Shown here piece by piece: positions 18,060 to 26,525 of a stretch of 64,000 nt of DNA. Position 1 is the first letter of the stretch, and every line of letters begins with the position of its first letter. This DNA comes from Thioploca sp. (lineage in GTDB: Bacteria; Pseudomonadota; Gammaproteobacteria; Beggiatoales; Beggiatoaceae). The position numbers and the translations under genes are program-made. The notes beneath the pieces were generated by a model. It saw nothing but the letters and a program-made list of their open reading frames with translations, was not told the origin of the DNA and ran no database searches. The DNA lies in NCBI GenBank assembly GCA_012032555.1, contig JAAUSR010000020.1:1-64000 (forward strand). The letters are read 5' to 3'.

Positions 18060-19001
18060 ATGAAAATTTTTGGTCCTATCCCTTCAAGACGTCTTGGACG
18101 TAGCTTAGGTATTAACAATATTCCTCCTAAAGCCTGTTCTTACCATTGTAATTATTGTCAAGTTGGGCCAACATCGCAAACTGAAATTAAACGCCGTCAT
18201 TTTTACGGAGCCGAGCAGCTTGTTAAACTGGTTACCGACCGAGTTGCTCAACTAAGAGCACAAGGCGAACTCATTGATTACCTTTCGTTTGTTCCAGATG
18301 GTGAACCCACTCTCGATATTGATTTAGGTGAAACAATTGATAAATTACGTCCTTTAGGAATTAAAATTGCGGTGATTACCAATAGTTCGTTAATTTGGCG
18401 CGAAGATGTTCGCGATACTTTAACAACCGCCGATTGGGTTTCTCTTAAAATAGACAGTGTTGATGAAGCGATTTGGTCTATAATCAATATGCCACATCCT
18501 AGCCTGAAACTCGCTACTATTTTGGAAGGGATGATAAGATTTGCTCAGGAATATCAAGGAACATTAGTAACCGAAACGATGTTGGTTAAAGGGATTAATG
18601 TCGATAAAGAATCCGCCACCGATTTAGCTGATTTGATTGATCAACTTAAGCCAAGTAAAGCTTACTTTTTAATTCCCACTCGTCCACCGGCACTACCTTC
18701 TGCTCGAATTCCGAGCCAGGCAGAACTGAATCTGTTTTACCCCATTATTAGCCATAAACTCTCAAATATTGAATATCTTACCCATTATGAAGGTAATACT
18801 TTTGCTTCAACCGGAGATGTTGCAACTGATTTACTCAGTATTACTGCCGTTCATCCGCTGCGAGAAGAAGCAGTACGTGAGCTTTTAGTTAAGAATCAGG
18901 CTAATTGGAGTATCGTTGAATCTTTGGTGCAAGAAGGTAACCTGATAATCACAGAATATGAAGGGAATAAGTTTTATACTCGACCATTTCATGCTAAGTA
19001 G
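18060..19001 (+). CDS. Radical SAM protein of unknown substrate
   Basis: The protein starts MKIFGPIPSRRLGRSLGINN and carries the radical SAM cluster motif CSYHCNYCQVG (CxxxCxxC) near residue 24. SFVPDGEPTLD corresponds to the SAM-binding GGEP-type strand. The C-terminal quarter has a winged-helix look (REEAVRELLVKN, VEEGNLII-like). Proteins of this shape (COG0731-like Fe-S oxidoreductases, about 310 residues) are widespread, with no assigned reaction. The ATG at 18060 is chosen because family members begin with the FGPIPSRRLG segment; the preceding in-frame codons overlap the pdxA stop. Confidence 0.85.
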   Translation: MKIFGPIPSRRLGRSLGINNIPPKACSYHCNYCQVGPTSQTEIKRRHFYGAEQLVKLVTDRVAQLRAQGELIDYLSFVPDGEPTLDIDLGETIDKLRPLGIKIAVITNSSLIWREDVRDTLTTADWVSLKIDSVDEAIWSIINMPHPSLKLATILEGMIRFAQEYQGTLVTETMLVKGINVDKESATDLADLIDQLKPSKAYFLIPTRPPALPSARIPSQAELNLFYPIISHKLSNIEYLTHYEGNTFASTGDVATDLLSITAVHPLREEAVRELLVKNQANWSIVESLVQEGNLIITEYEGNKFYTRPFHAK

Positions 19002-19052
19002 TTATAGCCGGTTCGCTTTAACTTGAGTAAATCAGCTTAAGCACTTAAAAGA

Positions 19053-20132
19053 TTAAAGAACTGTTTTTAATATCTGAATAACCGCTGCGGCGGTTAATCT
19101 TTCTAAACAGCGACTATAGCTTTGTTTATGATGATAACATCCCTCCTGGTGACAAGGCACACAATCACCTATTCCTTGTACTAACCAAACATTATTAACT
19201 CGTTGCGTACCTTGGCGTTGAAATGGAGTTGAATCGGCAGCGTAACCGTAGGGCCAAGGTGCCCATTTTAAAGGATTAGTGGGACCATAGAGCGCGATAG
19301 TCGTTACGCCGGTAGCAGCAGCTAAATGAGTTACCGCCGTATCCGGACCAATATAGATTTGACTGGCTCTAATCAATTGAGCAACCTCAGCAAAATTTAA
19401 TTTTCCCGCTAGGTTCGTTACGGTATCAGGCTTATTTAATAAAACTTGAGAGAGATAGGCTTGCTCTGCTGGACTAGAACCACCGGTCAAAATGACTCGT
19501 AATCCACTTTGAGTTAAATACTGAATTAACTGTTTCCAACCGGTTAATGTCCAGCGTTTATAATGCCACATAGGGAGTAAGTGTAGTACAGCAAAGATTT
19601 GTGTTTGCCATGAATCGGGTAATAATTGATTCAATTTTTTATCAGCATGCGGTGATTGCGGAAGAATCAAAGGATAATGACGTGGTATAGCTAATAAATC
19701 AGCCAATCTCAGATTTTGAGTGACGGTATGAGTTTGATAATTATCTAATTCTGTCCATGCCTGAATCAACCAACGTTTCCAAGTGTCTTGCCACCGTGGC
19801 GGTGGTACAACGGCTATTCGCGTTGGTGCCGCTAATAAGGTATAAATCAGAGGTCTATCCCCGGCTAGCGTCGAAATGGCTAAATCATAGCAACGGAAAA
19901 TTTGGGTTAATAATCGCTTATATTGACCAAAATGAGGATGTTCAGCCACTGAAATCAAAGTATTATAATCGGGATTACCGGCTAACATTCCACCTTTATT
20001 ATCATAAACCAAGACATCTATTATGGCTTGCGGATAAGCTTGGCGTAAAGAACGCAACAAAGGAGTGACTAACAAAACATCACCAATTTGTCTGGTAGCA
20101 ATGAGTAGAATTCGTTTGGCATAGTATTTCAT
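19053..20132 (-). CDS. Family 9 glycosyltransferase, LPS heptosyltransferase-like
   Basis: This 359-residue GT-B protein has the N-terminal RILLIATRQIGDVLLVTPLLRSL pattern. The C-terminal donor-binding motif reads IYIGPDTAVTHLAAATGVTTIALYGPTNP, with the Asp used by ADP-heptose transferases of the WaaC/F/Q group. A Cys/His-rich tail (CVPCHQEGCYHHKQSYSRC) is common in the heptosyltransferase III-like subgroup. It probably adds a heptose or related sugar to the LPS core on the cytoplasmic face of the inner membrane. The exact acceptor is unknown. It is convergent with the radical SAM gene and divergent from the Met-rich protein gene. Confidence 0.85.
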   Translation of the reverse strand: MKYYAKRILLIATRQIGDVLLVTPLLRSLRQAYPQAIIDVLVYDNKGGMLAGNPDYNTLISVAEHPHFGQYKRLLTQIFRCYDLAISTLAGDRPLIYTLLAAPTRIAVVPPPRWQDTWKRWLIQAWTELDNYQTHTVTQNLRLADLLAIPRHYPLILPQSPHADKKLNQLLPDSWQTQIFAVLHLLPMWHYKRWTLTGWKQLIQYLTQSGLRVILTGGSSPAEQAYLSQVLLNKPDTVTNLAGKLNFAEVAQLIRASQIYIGPDTAVTHLAAATGVTTIALYGPTNPLKWAPWPYGYAADSTPFQRQGTQRVNNVWLVQGIGDCVPCHQEGCYHHKQSYSRCLERLTAAAVIQILKTVL

Positions 20133-20301
20133 AATATTATTATATAATAATCCTAAACTTGCATTATTTATGCTGGCAGATTAAACTCTTTTTTGAGTTT
20201 TACCCATTGAGGTGTGGCTAAGAATTTTAACAGATTGGGTGACTCATTTTACTTCTTCAGGGACTTTAAGAGAGTTTTACAAAAAAGGATGGAAAATATC
20301 A

Positions 20302-20952
20302 ATGAGACATTATTTTAGAAAATCGATAGGTTTGGTTATCATCTGGAGTGCTCTAGCGGCTTTACCACCGACAACAAATGCAAACGGTATGTATGGCATG
20401 TCTCCTTTGTATAGTGGTATGTATGGAATGGCTCCTTATGGTAGGACAGATTCTATCTACACGCTATATTCGATGTATGGCCCTTATAGTATGCAAGGAA
20501 ATTCGATGTATATTATAAGTGGTATGTATCCTATGGAAGGTTACTTAGATTACCTTAAGAAAATGATGTATTCCATGTACGGTATGTATGGCATGTTACC
20601 TAGCATGTTAGGCATGGGTGGAATGCAAGGTATGATACCTATGCAGGGCATGATGCCTATACCGGTGAGCATGTTAGGTATGTTCCCTATGTATGGGATG
20701 GTACCTATATATGCGGGGATGTATGGTATGGCACCCATGTATGGCCAATCAGATTCGGTTTATTACTTGCTGTCAATGTATGGCATGTTGCCGCTCAATC
20801 CAACTGTTCAAAAAGCTTATACCATTGCTGGTCCTTATCCCATGACCGGCTATTCAGATTACCTCAATAAGATGATGTATTCTATGTATGGGATGTATGG
20901 TATGTTTCCTACCTATAGTATGTCTGCTATGTATGGTGGCATGATGAGGTAA
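20302..20952 (+). CDS. Secreted Met/Tyr/Gly-rich repeat protein, no recognised family
   Basis: I do not recognise this protein. From the ATG at 20302 it is 216 residues: an N-terminal signal peptide (MRHYFRKSIGLVIIWSALAA, likely cut near NANG), then about 187 residues with roughly 40 Met and 31 Tyr, no Cys and very few charges. The dominant unit is MYGM. The mature part is an internal duplication of about 70 residues: GMYGMAPYG-TDSIY-LYSMYG ... PYPMxGYxDYLxKMMYSMYGMYGM occurs twice, separated by a GMxGMxPMQG-type spacer. The upstream in-frame extension to 20212 lacks family-like features. Possible roles are metal (copper) binding through Met side chains, or a structural or adhesive surface polymer; both are guesses. 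Confidence 0.75.
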   Translation: MRHYFRKSIGLVIIWSALAALPPTTNANGMYGMSPLYSGMYGMAPYGRTDSIYTLYSMYGPYSMQGNSMYIISGMYPMEGYLDYLKKMMYSMYGMYGMLPSMLGMGGMQGMIPMQGMMPIPVSMLGMFPMYGMVPIYAGMYGMAPMYGQSDSVYYLLSMYGMLPLNPTVQKAYTIAGPYPMTGYSDYLNKMMYSMYGMYGMFPTYSMSAMYGGMMR

Positions 20953-20955
20953 TAA

Positions 20956-21076
20956 GCTGTTATCAGTTGTCAGTCAGTTATCAATGATAGTTTAACCTAA
21001 TCATGTTGATAATGATCACTTAATAATTAATAACCCGTAAATTATGATAACTGTTCACTGATAACTGATAACTGAT
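20956..21076. repeat. AT-rich intergenic repeats built on GATAACTGA
   Basis: Between two convergent genes, copies of TTATCAGTT/GTCAGTTATCA on the left and GATAACTGATAACTGATTC on the right form an imperfect inverted repeat that spans the gap. A related TTATCAGTTATCAGTT motif is near 26265. It could fold into a long weak hairpin and act as a bidirectional terminator, but it looks like a simple dispersed repeat. Confidence 0.55.
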
Positions 21077-22537
21077 TCACTGATTTAACAACCGTTGATA
21101 GAGAGACACGTATTCTTGAGCGCTTTTACGCCAGCTAAAATCACGGTTCATCCCATTCAACTGTAGCATACGCCATATAGTTTTATCACGAAAAGTGCGT
21201 AATGCTCGCTGGATACAATACAGTAATTCACGCGGCTCTTCATCTTCAAAGACAAAACCAGTCGCGGTTTGATTTTCAATATTTTCTGGTGTTGCATCTA
21301 TCACCGTATCAGCTAACCCACCAGTACGTCGGACTATCGGAATAGTACCATAACGCATACTATACATCTGATTTAATCCACACGGTTCAAATTTAGAAGG
21401 CATCAAGAAAATATTAGCGCCCGCTTCAATTTGATGCGCTAATTCTTCATTATAACCCAAATTTACACTCATATTTTCAGCGTGACTATCAGCTAACTGT
21501 TGTAGGTGTTTTTCTAAATTTTTATCACCACTTCCTAAAATAACTAATTGAGCACCTTTCTTAAGAATCTCAGGAATAATAGGCACTAACAAATCAAGTC
21601 CTTTTTGTTCAGTGAGACGAGTAATGATACCAATTAATGGGGCTTGTTTTTGGGATGCTAGACCCAATTTGGTTCGTAATAGCTGGGTATTACGTGCTTT
21701 ACCGGCCAAATTCTCACTATCATAATGACCTACTAAATAGTTATCCGTTTGTGGATTCCAAGCGTCAGTGTCAATCCCATTCAGGATTCCAGTCAATTGA
21801 TGTTGACGTTGAGCTAACAACCCCTCCAAACCATATCCATAAGCCGAAGTTTGAATATCTTGAGCATAAGTTGGGCTAACAGTGGTGATCCAATCGGCAT
21901 AATACAAACCCGCTTTTAAAAAGGAAACCTGCCCATGATATTCTAATCCAAACATGCTAAAACTTTCCGGCGGTAAGCCAAATAATTCAACAACCTCAGG
22001 ACCGAAAATGCCTTGATAAGCGATGTTATGAATGTTCATTAAAGTGAGCGCACGTGGATTAGAATTAAAGGTCAGAAAGGCCGGAACTAAACCGGTTTGC
22101 CAATCATTACAATGAATAAGTTGGGGTTTAAATGATAAGTTATGAGTGCCAAATAAAGCAGCCACTTTGGATAACATTCCAAAACGTAACGCATTATCTG
22201 ACCAATCTTGACCAGATTCATCTTGATAGGGTCCACCTTGGCGTTCATAGAGACGAGAATAGTCGATAACATAAACTGGCGTAATCCCACCTGGCATAAT
22301 CCCGGCCAATAAACGAATGGGTTCTCGTAAAGGATATAACCGGATATCTTCATGCACCTCAATCAATGAAAGTTGTTTCAATACATCAGGATAACCCGGT
22401 AATAATAACCGAATATCAACTCCGAGATCTCGTAACGCATTAGGTAAGGAATAACTAACATCACCTAACCCACCGGTTTTAACCAATGGATAAGCTTCCG
22501 AGGTCACAAAGAGTACACGCAACTTTGACCCACTCAT
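21077..22537 (-). CDS. glgA: Glycogen synthase
   Basis: This 486-residue GT5 enzyme has the N-terminal ADP-glucose motif KTGGLGDVSYSLPNAL near residues 21-36, HCNDWQTGLVPAFL, the linker VSPTYAQDIQTSAYGYGLEG and the C-terminal catalytic motif MPSKFEPCGLNQMYSMRYG with RRTGGLADTV. It elongates alpha-1,4-glucan from ADP-glucose in the cytoplasm, so the organism can store glycogen. Size is normal. No other glg gene is adjacent. A 450-bp gene-free stretch lies upstream. Confidence 0.95.
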   Translation of the reverse strand: MSGSKLRVLFVTSEAYPLVKTGGLGDVSYSLPNALRDLGVDIRLLLPGYPDVLKQLSLIEVHEDIRLYPLREPIRLLAGIMPGGITPVYVIDYSRLYERQGGPYQDESGQDWSDNALRFGMLSKVAALFGTHNLSFKPQLIHCNDWQTGLVPAFLTFNSNPRALTLMNIHNIAYQGIFGPEVVELFGLPPESFSMFGLEYHGQVSFLKAGLYYADWITTVSPTYAQDIQTSAYGYGLEGLLAQRQHQLTGILNGIDTDAWNPQTDNYLVGHYDSENLAGKARNTQLLRTKLGLASQKQAPLIGIITRLTEQKGLDLLVPIIPEILKKGAQLVILGSGDKNLEKHLQQLADSHAENMSVNLGYNEELAHQIEAGANIFLMPSKFEPCGLNQMYSMRYGTIPIVRRTGGLADTVIDATPENIENQTATGFVFEDEEPRELLYCIQRALRTFRDKTIWRMLQLNGMNRDFSWRKSAQEYVSLYQRLLNQ

Positions 22538-22987
22538 TTTAGATTTCCTTTCACAAAAACCTACTCGACTTTTTTATTAAATCCAAGTAGAAAGAAACGC
22601 AAATTTGCTTATTTGTTCGGTATTGCAATGCTCAGTAACTAAACTGAGTTATAAAATGACTCATAATAATTTATATAGAATAACATATTTTATTTATCTA
22701 AATAATCAATCCATTTTTACTAGCTTGAGTAAATTGTAGAAAATTAAGAAAGGTAACTCAGATTTTATATAATAATTTAATTCTATTAGTTTAATACCTT
22801 CGCCAATTAATTTAGAACTAGATTTCACGAATTAAAAGATTGATCGGATTAAACGGGATGGCTGATTTTTTTACCATACTCTACTCTGGTGTTAAGTAAT
22901 TATGTAAGATTTTGATTAATAACTGGTATCAATCTTGTCAATTTTTTAAAACGAGAGATTTAATAAGAAATTAACGGTTAGGCTTGG
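22538..22987. other. Gene-free AT-rich stretch
   Basis: No credible reading frame, hairpin or repeat seen. It must hold the glgA promoter near its left side, but I see no unambiguous element. Confidence 0.5.
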
Positions 22988-23898
22988 CTAAATCGACAAA
23001 ATTAATCCTAAGCCGCCAATAAGCGTTAGAAAACTGGTTACTAATAATCCGTTATTAGGTTTCTCTTTCAAGATGAAAATTGAAATAATGGTTACCAGAC
23101 TAATATGTATCATCACTATACTTTTAACATAAGTAACACCATTATCGATAACTAACGAATATTGCACTGCCAATTGCTGAAAAACAAATGCGACTAAAGC
23201 TAATATCGCATATAAAATGATAGCAAAAAATGTTGAGGAAAATTGGGAGGAAAATTGGGAGGAGCTGATTTTAAAAAAATTATAGGAAACAATATAATAG
23301 TCGTTATTATATGCCAGTATGCAGAATAAACTAAAGCACCATGAGTTACTGAAGCAATCGCTACTCGGTCTAATACAGTTGAGATACCAAATAACATAGC
23401 AGCGATTATGGATTCAAGTATGGTGAATCCTAATTGTTTTACCGATCTATTTTCCTGGGCTTGGTTAACTTGAGTCAACACTAGGGTGACTGATATTGAA
23501 GCCACAATTACCAGGATAAAACCAAATGAGATTAAATGGGGTACTTCCTGATACAAAGCGGCAGTACACGCCACCATAAATAAAGGAATAGCCGATTGAA
23601 TAGGAACAACAACCGATAAATATCCTTTTTTCAGGGAATTAAGGTAAAGAATACTGGCTAAAATAGTAAGCAATGAAGTGACTACGGTTGTTGACCAGAA
23701 TTTCAGTGGATTAATAATTTTATAATCAACCCAAAATAAGGTACCACCTAAGATTAAAGCCGGAAATAACCTAGCGTAAAACACTAATATCCATGAATCA
23801 ATCTGAGCGCATTTTAGCTTGACATAGAACACTTTGCTGACATTCACCAACATAGCGATTATGCTCATGATTATCCATATTTCCATTATCGATTCCAT
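22988..23898 (-). CDS. EamA/DMT family membrane transporter, frame broken by one missing base
   Basis: Two consecutive minus-strand frames make one transporter of about 303 residues with ten hydrophobic segments if one T is restored in the T6 run (A6 at 23225-23230 on the plus strand). The joined reading is FFAIILYAILALVAFVFQQLAVQYS. The two EamA-type halves, each ending in a helix-rich segment such as ISIFILKEKPNNGLLVTSFLTLIGG, match drug/metabolite transporters. The substrate is unknown. A 12-bp tandem duplication near 23235-23262 encodes PPNFPPNFP just before the break. Upstream of the ATG the gene is separated from the thrombospondin-repeat gene by a terminator and a repeat. Confidence 0.78.
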
Positions 23899-23998
23899 TA
23901 TCTATGATGGGTTGAATTAGGCGCGGTGTTTCCAACAACAAATATTCCTGGTCGTGACTGAATGAATCGAAACAGAATTAGCGGCTTATAACATATTT

Positions 23999-24031
23999 CT
24001 GGATTCTACTTCTTCATTCCATCCAGGCTAC
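23999..24031. repeat. Dispersed GTAGCCTGGATG-type repeat
   Basis: Read on the minus strand the sequence begins GTAGCCTGGATGGAATGAAG and ends in GAATCCAG. A related copy on the plus strand is at 44185-44216 (GTAGCCTGGATGAAGCGTAG). Such short elements are scattered in the intergenic regions of this genome. Confidence 0.55.
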
Positions 24032-24039
24032 ATTTGAAC

Positions 24040-24070
24040 AAAAAATAAGGCGGGAGTTGATTCCCGCCTT
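24040..24070 (-). terminator. Intrinsic terminator of the thrombospondin-repeat gene
   Basis: On the minus strand an AAGGCGGGAATC stem with a short loop and its complement CCCGCCTT (24047-24070) is followed by ATTTTTTG. It begins about 20 bp after the stop of the gene at 24092-25726. Confidence 0.85.
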
Positions 24071-24091
24071 ACTTTTAGTCACCTTTATTGA

Positions 24092-25726
24092 CTATTGACG
24101 TGGTATTGCACCGAGAATATCTACAATGTCACCGTTGTCATTGATACTAACTAATCCGTAGCAGTAATTGGTGTTAGCAATTGCTGCGAAGTTATCATCA
24201 ACTTGGTAAGCACTTTGACCACTGTTGACAGTACTCAATTTGGTTAAGTCATCATAGTCATCTGGGTTGTTGCTAGTGCAATCGCTACCCGCTTTAGGCA
24301 TACCTTTATAGAGGTTGAAGGCGATAATGTCTTGTTCGCTAGCTGTTGTCCATTCTACTGCGGTGCCGTTTGAAGTGGCTTTGGCAGTGAAGGAGAGTAA
24401 GTTAACTGCCATAGGATCTGTTGGAGCAGGGTCACAAACATCACCGGTACTATCACCATCTTGATTAGATTGGTCTTCATTGGACATACCAGGGCAGTTA
24501 TCGCAGACATTACCTATACCATCATGATCTCTATCTTCTTGTCCTGGATTAGCAACAAATTCACAATTATCTTCACCATCTGCTACACCATCACCATCTC
24601 TATCACCGTCGCAAGCATCACCTATACCATCATTATCGGCATCCGCTTGGTCAGCATTAGGTATTAATTGGCAGTTATCTAAAGCATCGTCTACACCGTC
24701 ACCATCATCGTCAGTGTCACAAACATCACCTTCACCATCACCATCGGTATCTGTTTGATCCGCATTAGGCATTAACGGGCAGTTATCGTCGCCATCGTTT
24801 ATACCGTCATTATCATTATCGGTATCGCAAACATCGCCTATATTATCACCATCAACATCGGCTTGATCCGCATTAGGCATTAATGGGCAGTTATCGGTCG
24901 TATCAGGGACACCATCACCATCAGTATCAGTTATATCGTCGCAGGCATCACCCATTCCATCACCATCTGTATCGGTTTGGTTTGGATTAGCTACTAATGG
25001 GCAGTTATCCGGACCATCAGCTACACCGTCACCGTCATCATCACCGTCGCAGGCATCACCCATTCCATCACCATCCGTATCGGTTTGGTTTGGATTAGCA
25101 ACGGTTGGGCAGTTATCTGTAGCATCAGGTATCCCATCACCATCAGTATCAGTATTAGCCGGACAAGATGGTACTACTAGAGTAAGATACTCCATTGTTC
25201 CACCCTGTCCGCCTTTTCCGGTTGATGAAGTTCTACTTGGTTCGATTTGAATGTGGACTTCCACATCTTCGGTGTAGGTTCCCGGCGCAATAATGAATGA
25301 AGCTTCATAACCGATGAAGGTCGATCCATCCTTCACCCACTCAAAATCTGGCGGAGTCCCATCATTACCACTATTCCCGTCCATTACTTTACCGTTGCCG
25401 GGGAGAGAGTTGAACTTAATCCAGGCATCACTTGCACTATTTTTTGCCTCATAGCTGCCTTCCCTTAAAACCAAGGCATACATTGTTTGCGTATTACAAT
25501 CATAGCGTAAGTAAAGTTTTGATAACAGGTCTTTATCTGCTTTACCAGCTTCACGCATCTCTGCAGCAAAGTCGGTTGCTAGATTCCATTCACTGTAGTC
25601 TCCATCAACCACTGCCGTTCCAAAAACTGGAGTAGCGGAGGCCGGGATAGAGGCATAAAGAGCTGGTACACTAACAAGAGAAGTAACTGCACCAAGGGCA
25701 ATTAACGGTTTTCGTAACATATTCAT
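24092..25726 (-). CDS. Secreted thrombospondin type 3 repeat (calcium-binding) protein
   Basis: This 544-residue protein has a signal peptide (MLRKPLIALGAVTSLVSVPALYAS region, start at 25726). A globular N-terminal part (about residues 30-190) is followed by some ten thrombospondin type 3 repeats of the form DTDGDGIPDATDNCP and QTDTDGDGMGDACD (about 195-430). Each repeat offers a calcium-binding Asp-rich loop and paired cysteines. A C-terminal domain (about 440-544) begins VNLLSFTAKATSNGTAVEWTT, a fibronectin-like sequence often seen at the ends of bacterial surface proteins. It is likely an extracellular or surface calcium-stabilised protein. The nearly identical repeats at DNA level make the repeat number sensitive to assembly error. 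Confidence 0.85.
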   Translation of the reverse strand: MNMLRKPLIALGAVTSLVSVPALYASIPASATPVFGTAVVDGDYSEWNLATDFAAEMREAGKADKDLLSKLYLRYDCNTQTMYALVLREGSYEAKNSASDAWIKFNSLPGNGKVMDGNSGNDGTPPDFEWVKDGSTFIGYEASFIIAPGTYTEDVEVHIQIEPSRTSSTGKGGQGGTMEYLTLVVPSCPANTDTDGDGIPDATDNCPTVANPNQTDTDGDGMGDACDGDDDGDGVADGPDNCPLVANPNQTDTDGDGMGDACDDITDTDGDGVPDTTDNCPLMPNADQADVDGDNIGDVCDTDNDNDGINDGDDNCPLMPNADQTDTDGDGEGDVCDTDDDGDGVDDALDNCQLIPNADQADADNDGIGDACDGDRDGDGVADGEDNCEFVANPGQEDRDHDGIGNVCDNCPGMSNEDQSNQDGDSTGDVCDPAPTDPMAVNLLSFTAKATSNGTAVEWTTASEQDIIAFNLYKGMPKAGSDCTSNNPDDYDDLTKLSTVNSGQSAYQVDDNFAAIANTNYCYGLVSINDNGDIVDILGAIPRQ

Positions 25727-26347
25727 TTTACTTCTCCTTTAATAGGAACCGCATAAATCATACATGACGTTACTAAAATAGCTGTTATTCTATTTAGTTT
25801 CATAAAGTTATCTCCATTAGAGCTTTCATGAAATTGACTAATATTAAAGTACGTAAAGACATTATTTTTGTGTTATGATTGTGAAACGGAATTAATTAAG
25901 CTACTTTAATCCAAAATCTTAGTACTGCTGGACTAACTAAGATTAAATATCATAAAGAAATTAACTTATTCTTTTTCCTACCTAAATTACTTATCAATTT
26001 TGTTTCACGACATTATAACTGCAAATTAGTTGCCAAAAAAAACCATCGTTTTCTTATAGATTAATAATTAAACTAAAATTTATTACAACTAACTGAAATT
26101 AAATATAAATATAAATATAAATAGCGCGTTGTAACAAAGTTTAATTCTTATTAAACTGATGTCATCATAAACGAATTTATTTGCGGATTGCGGTGAAAAA
26201 TGCAAAACCATTGCGTTTTGCTTGGGATAGGCTAGTTTTTGTAACAGATTGTTACAATTCAGTTATTATCAGTTATCAGTTTTTTTTCAGTAGAAAGTAG
26301 GTCGACCTACTTTTAAAATTGATAGGTGGCTAGCAATATTAAGAAGC
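25727..26347. other. Gene-free stretch with a short tandem repeat
   Basis: No gene seen in about 620 bp. A 6-bp tandem repeat (ATAAAT, about four units) lies at 26101-26122. A TTATCAGTTATCAG repeat near 26265 resembles the one at 20956-21076. Ribosome-binding and promoter sequences for the gene ending at 25726 should be near 25727-25850 on the minus strand; TTCTCCTTT at about 25732-25740 is complementary to its AAAGGAGAA ribosome-binding site. Confidence 0.5.
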
Positions 26348-26376
26348 TTGAATCCTATTTAAGAGTATAGTATAGT
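26348..26376 (+). promoter_or_regulatory. Sigma-70 type promoter for tRNA-Val
   Basis: TTGAAT at 26348-26353 and TATAGT at 26371-26376 are separated by exactly 17 bp, and GCGCG follows the minus-10 box. A GC-rich discriminator is characteristic of stable-RNA promoters under stringent control. The tRNA gene starts 14 bp after the minus-10 box. Confidence 0.8.
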
Positions 26377-26390
26377 GCGCGTTCCTTAAG

Positions 26391-26465
26391 AGGCGCGTAG
26401 CTCAGTGGTAGAGCACTACCTTGACATGGTAGTGGTCGGTGGTTCAATTCCACTCGCGCCTACCA
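26391..26465 (+). tRNA. tRNA-Val (anticodon GAC)
   Basis: A full cloverleaf can be drawn. The acceptor stem AGGCGCG pairs with CGCGCCU, the D-arm is GCUCAGUGGUAGAGC, the anticodon stem CUACC/GGUAG closes the loop UUGACAU with anticodon GAC, and the T-arm is GGUGG-UUCAAUU-CCACU with one G-U pair. CCA is encoded. The anticodon reads GUC and GUU valine codons. Confidence 0.95.
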
Positions 26466-26486
26466 GTTTGGTTTTCTATTCTATTT

Positions 26487-26511
26487 AAGCACTTGTGAAA
26501 GTGCTTTTTTT
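26487..26511 (+). terminator. Intrinsic terminator or attenuator between tRNA-Val and thrS
   Basis: AAGCACTT pairs with AAGTGCTT around a four-base loop (26487-26506) and is followed by a T-run to 26511. It ends only 14 bp before the thrS start codon, so it ends the tRNA transcript and could also act as a leaky terminator or attenuator controlling read-through into thrS. Confidence 0.85.
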
Positions 26512-26525
26512 GTGGATCGAGTTGT

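Noticed and set aside
20550-20738. Minus-strand frame within the Met-rich gene
   Set aside because: It is the complement of the MYGM repeats (Ile/Pro-rich) and has no start signal; the plus-strand frame has a signal peptide.
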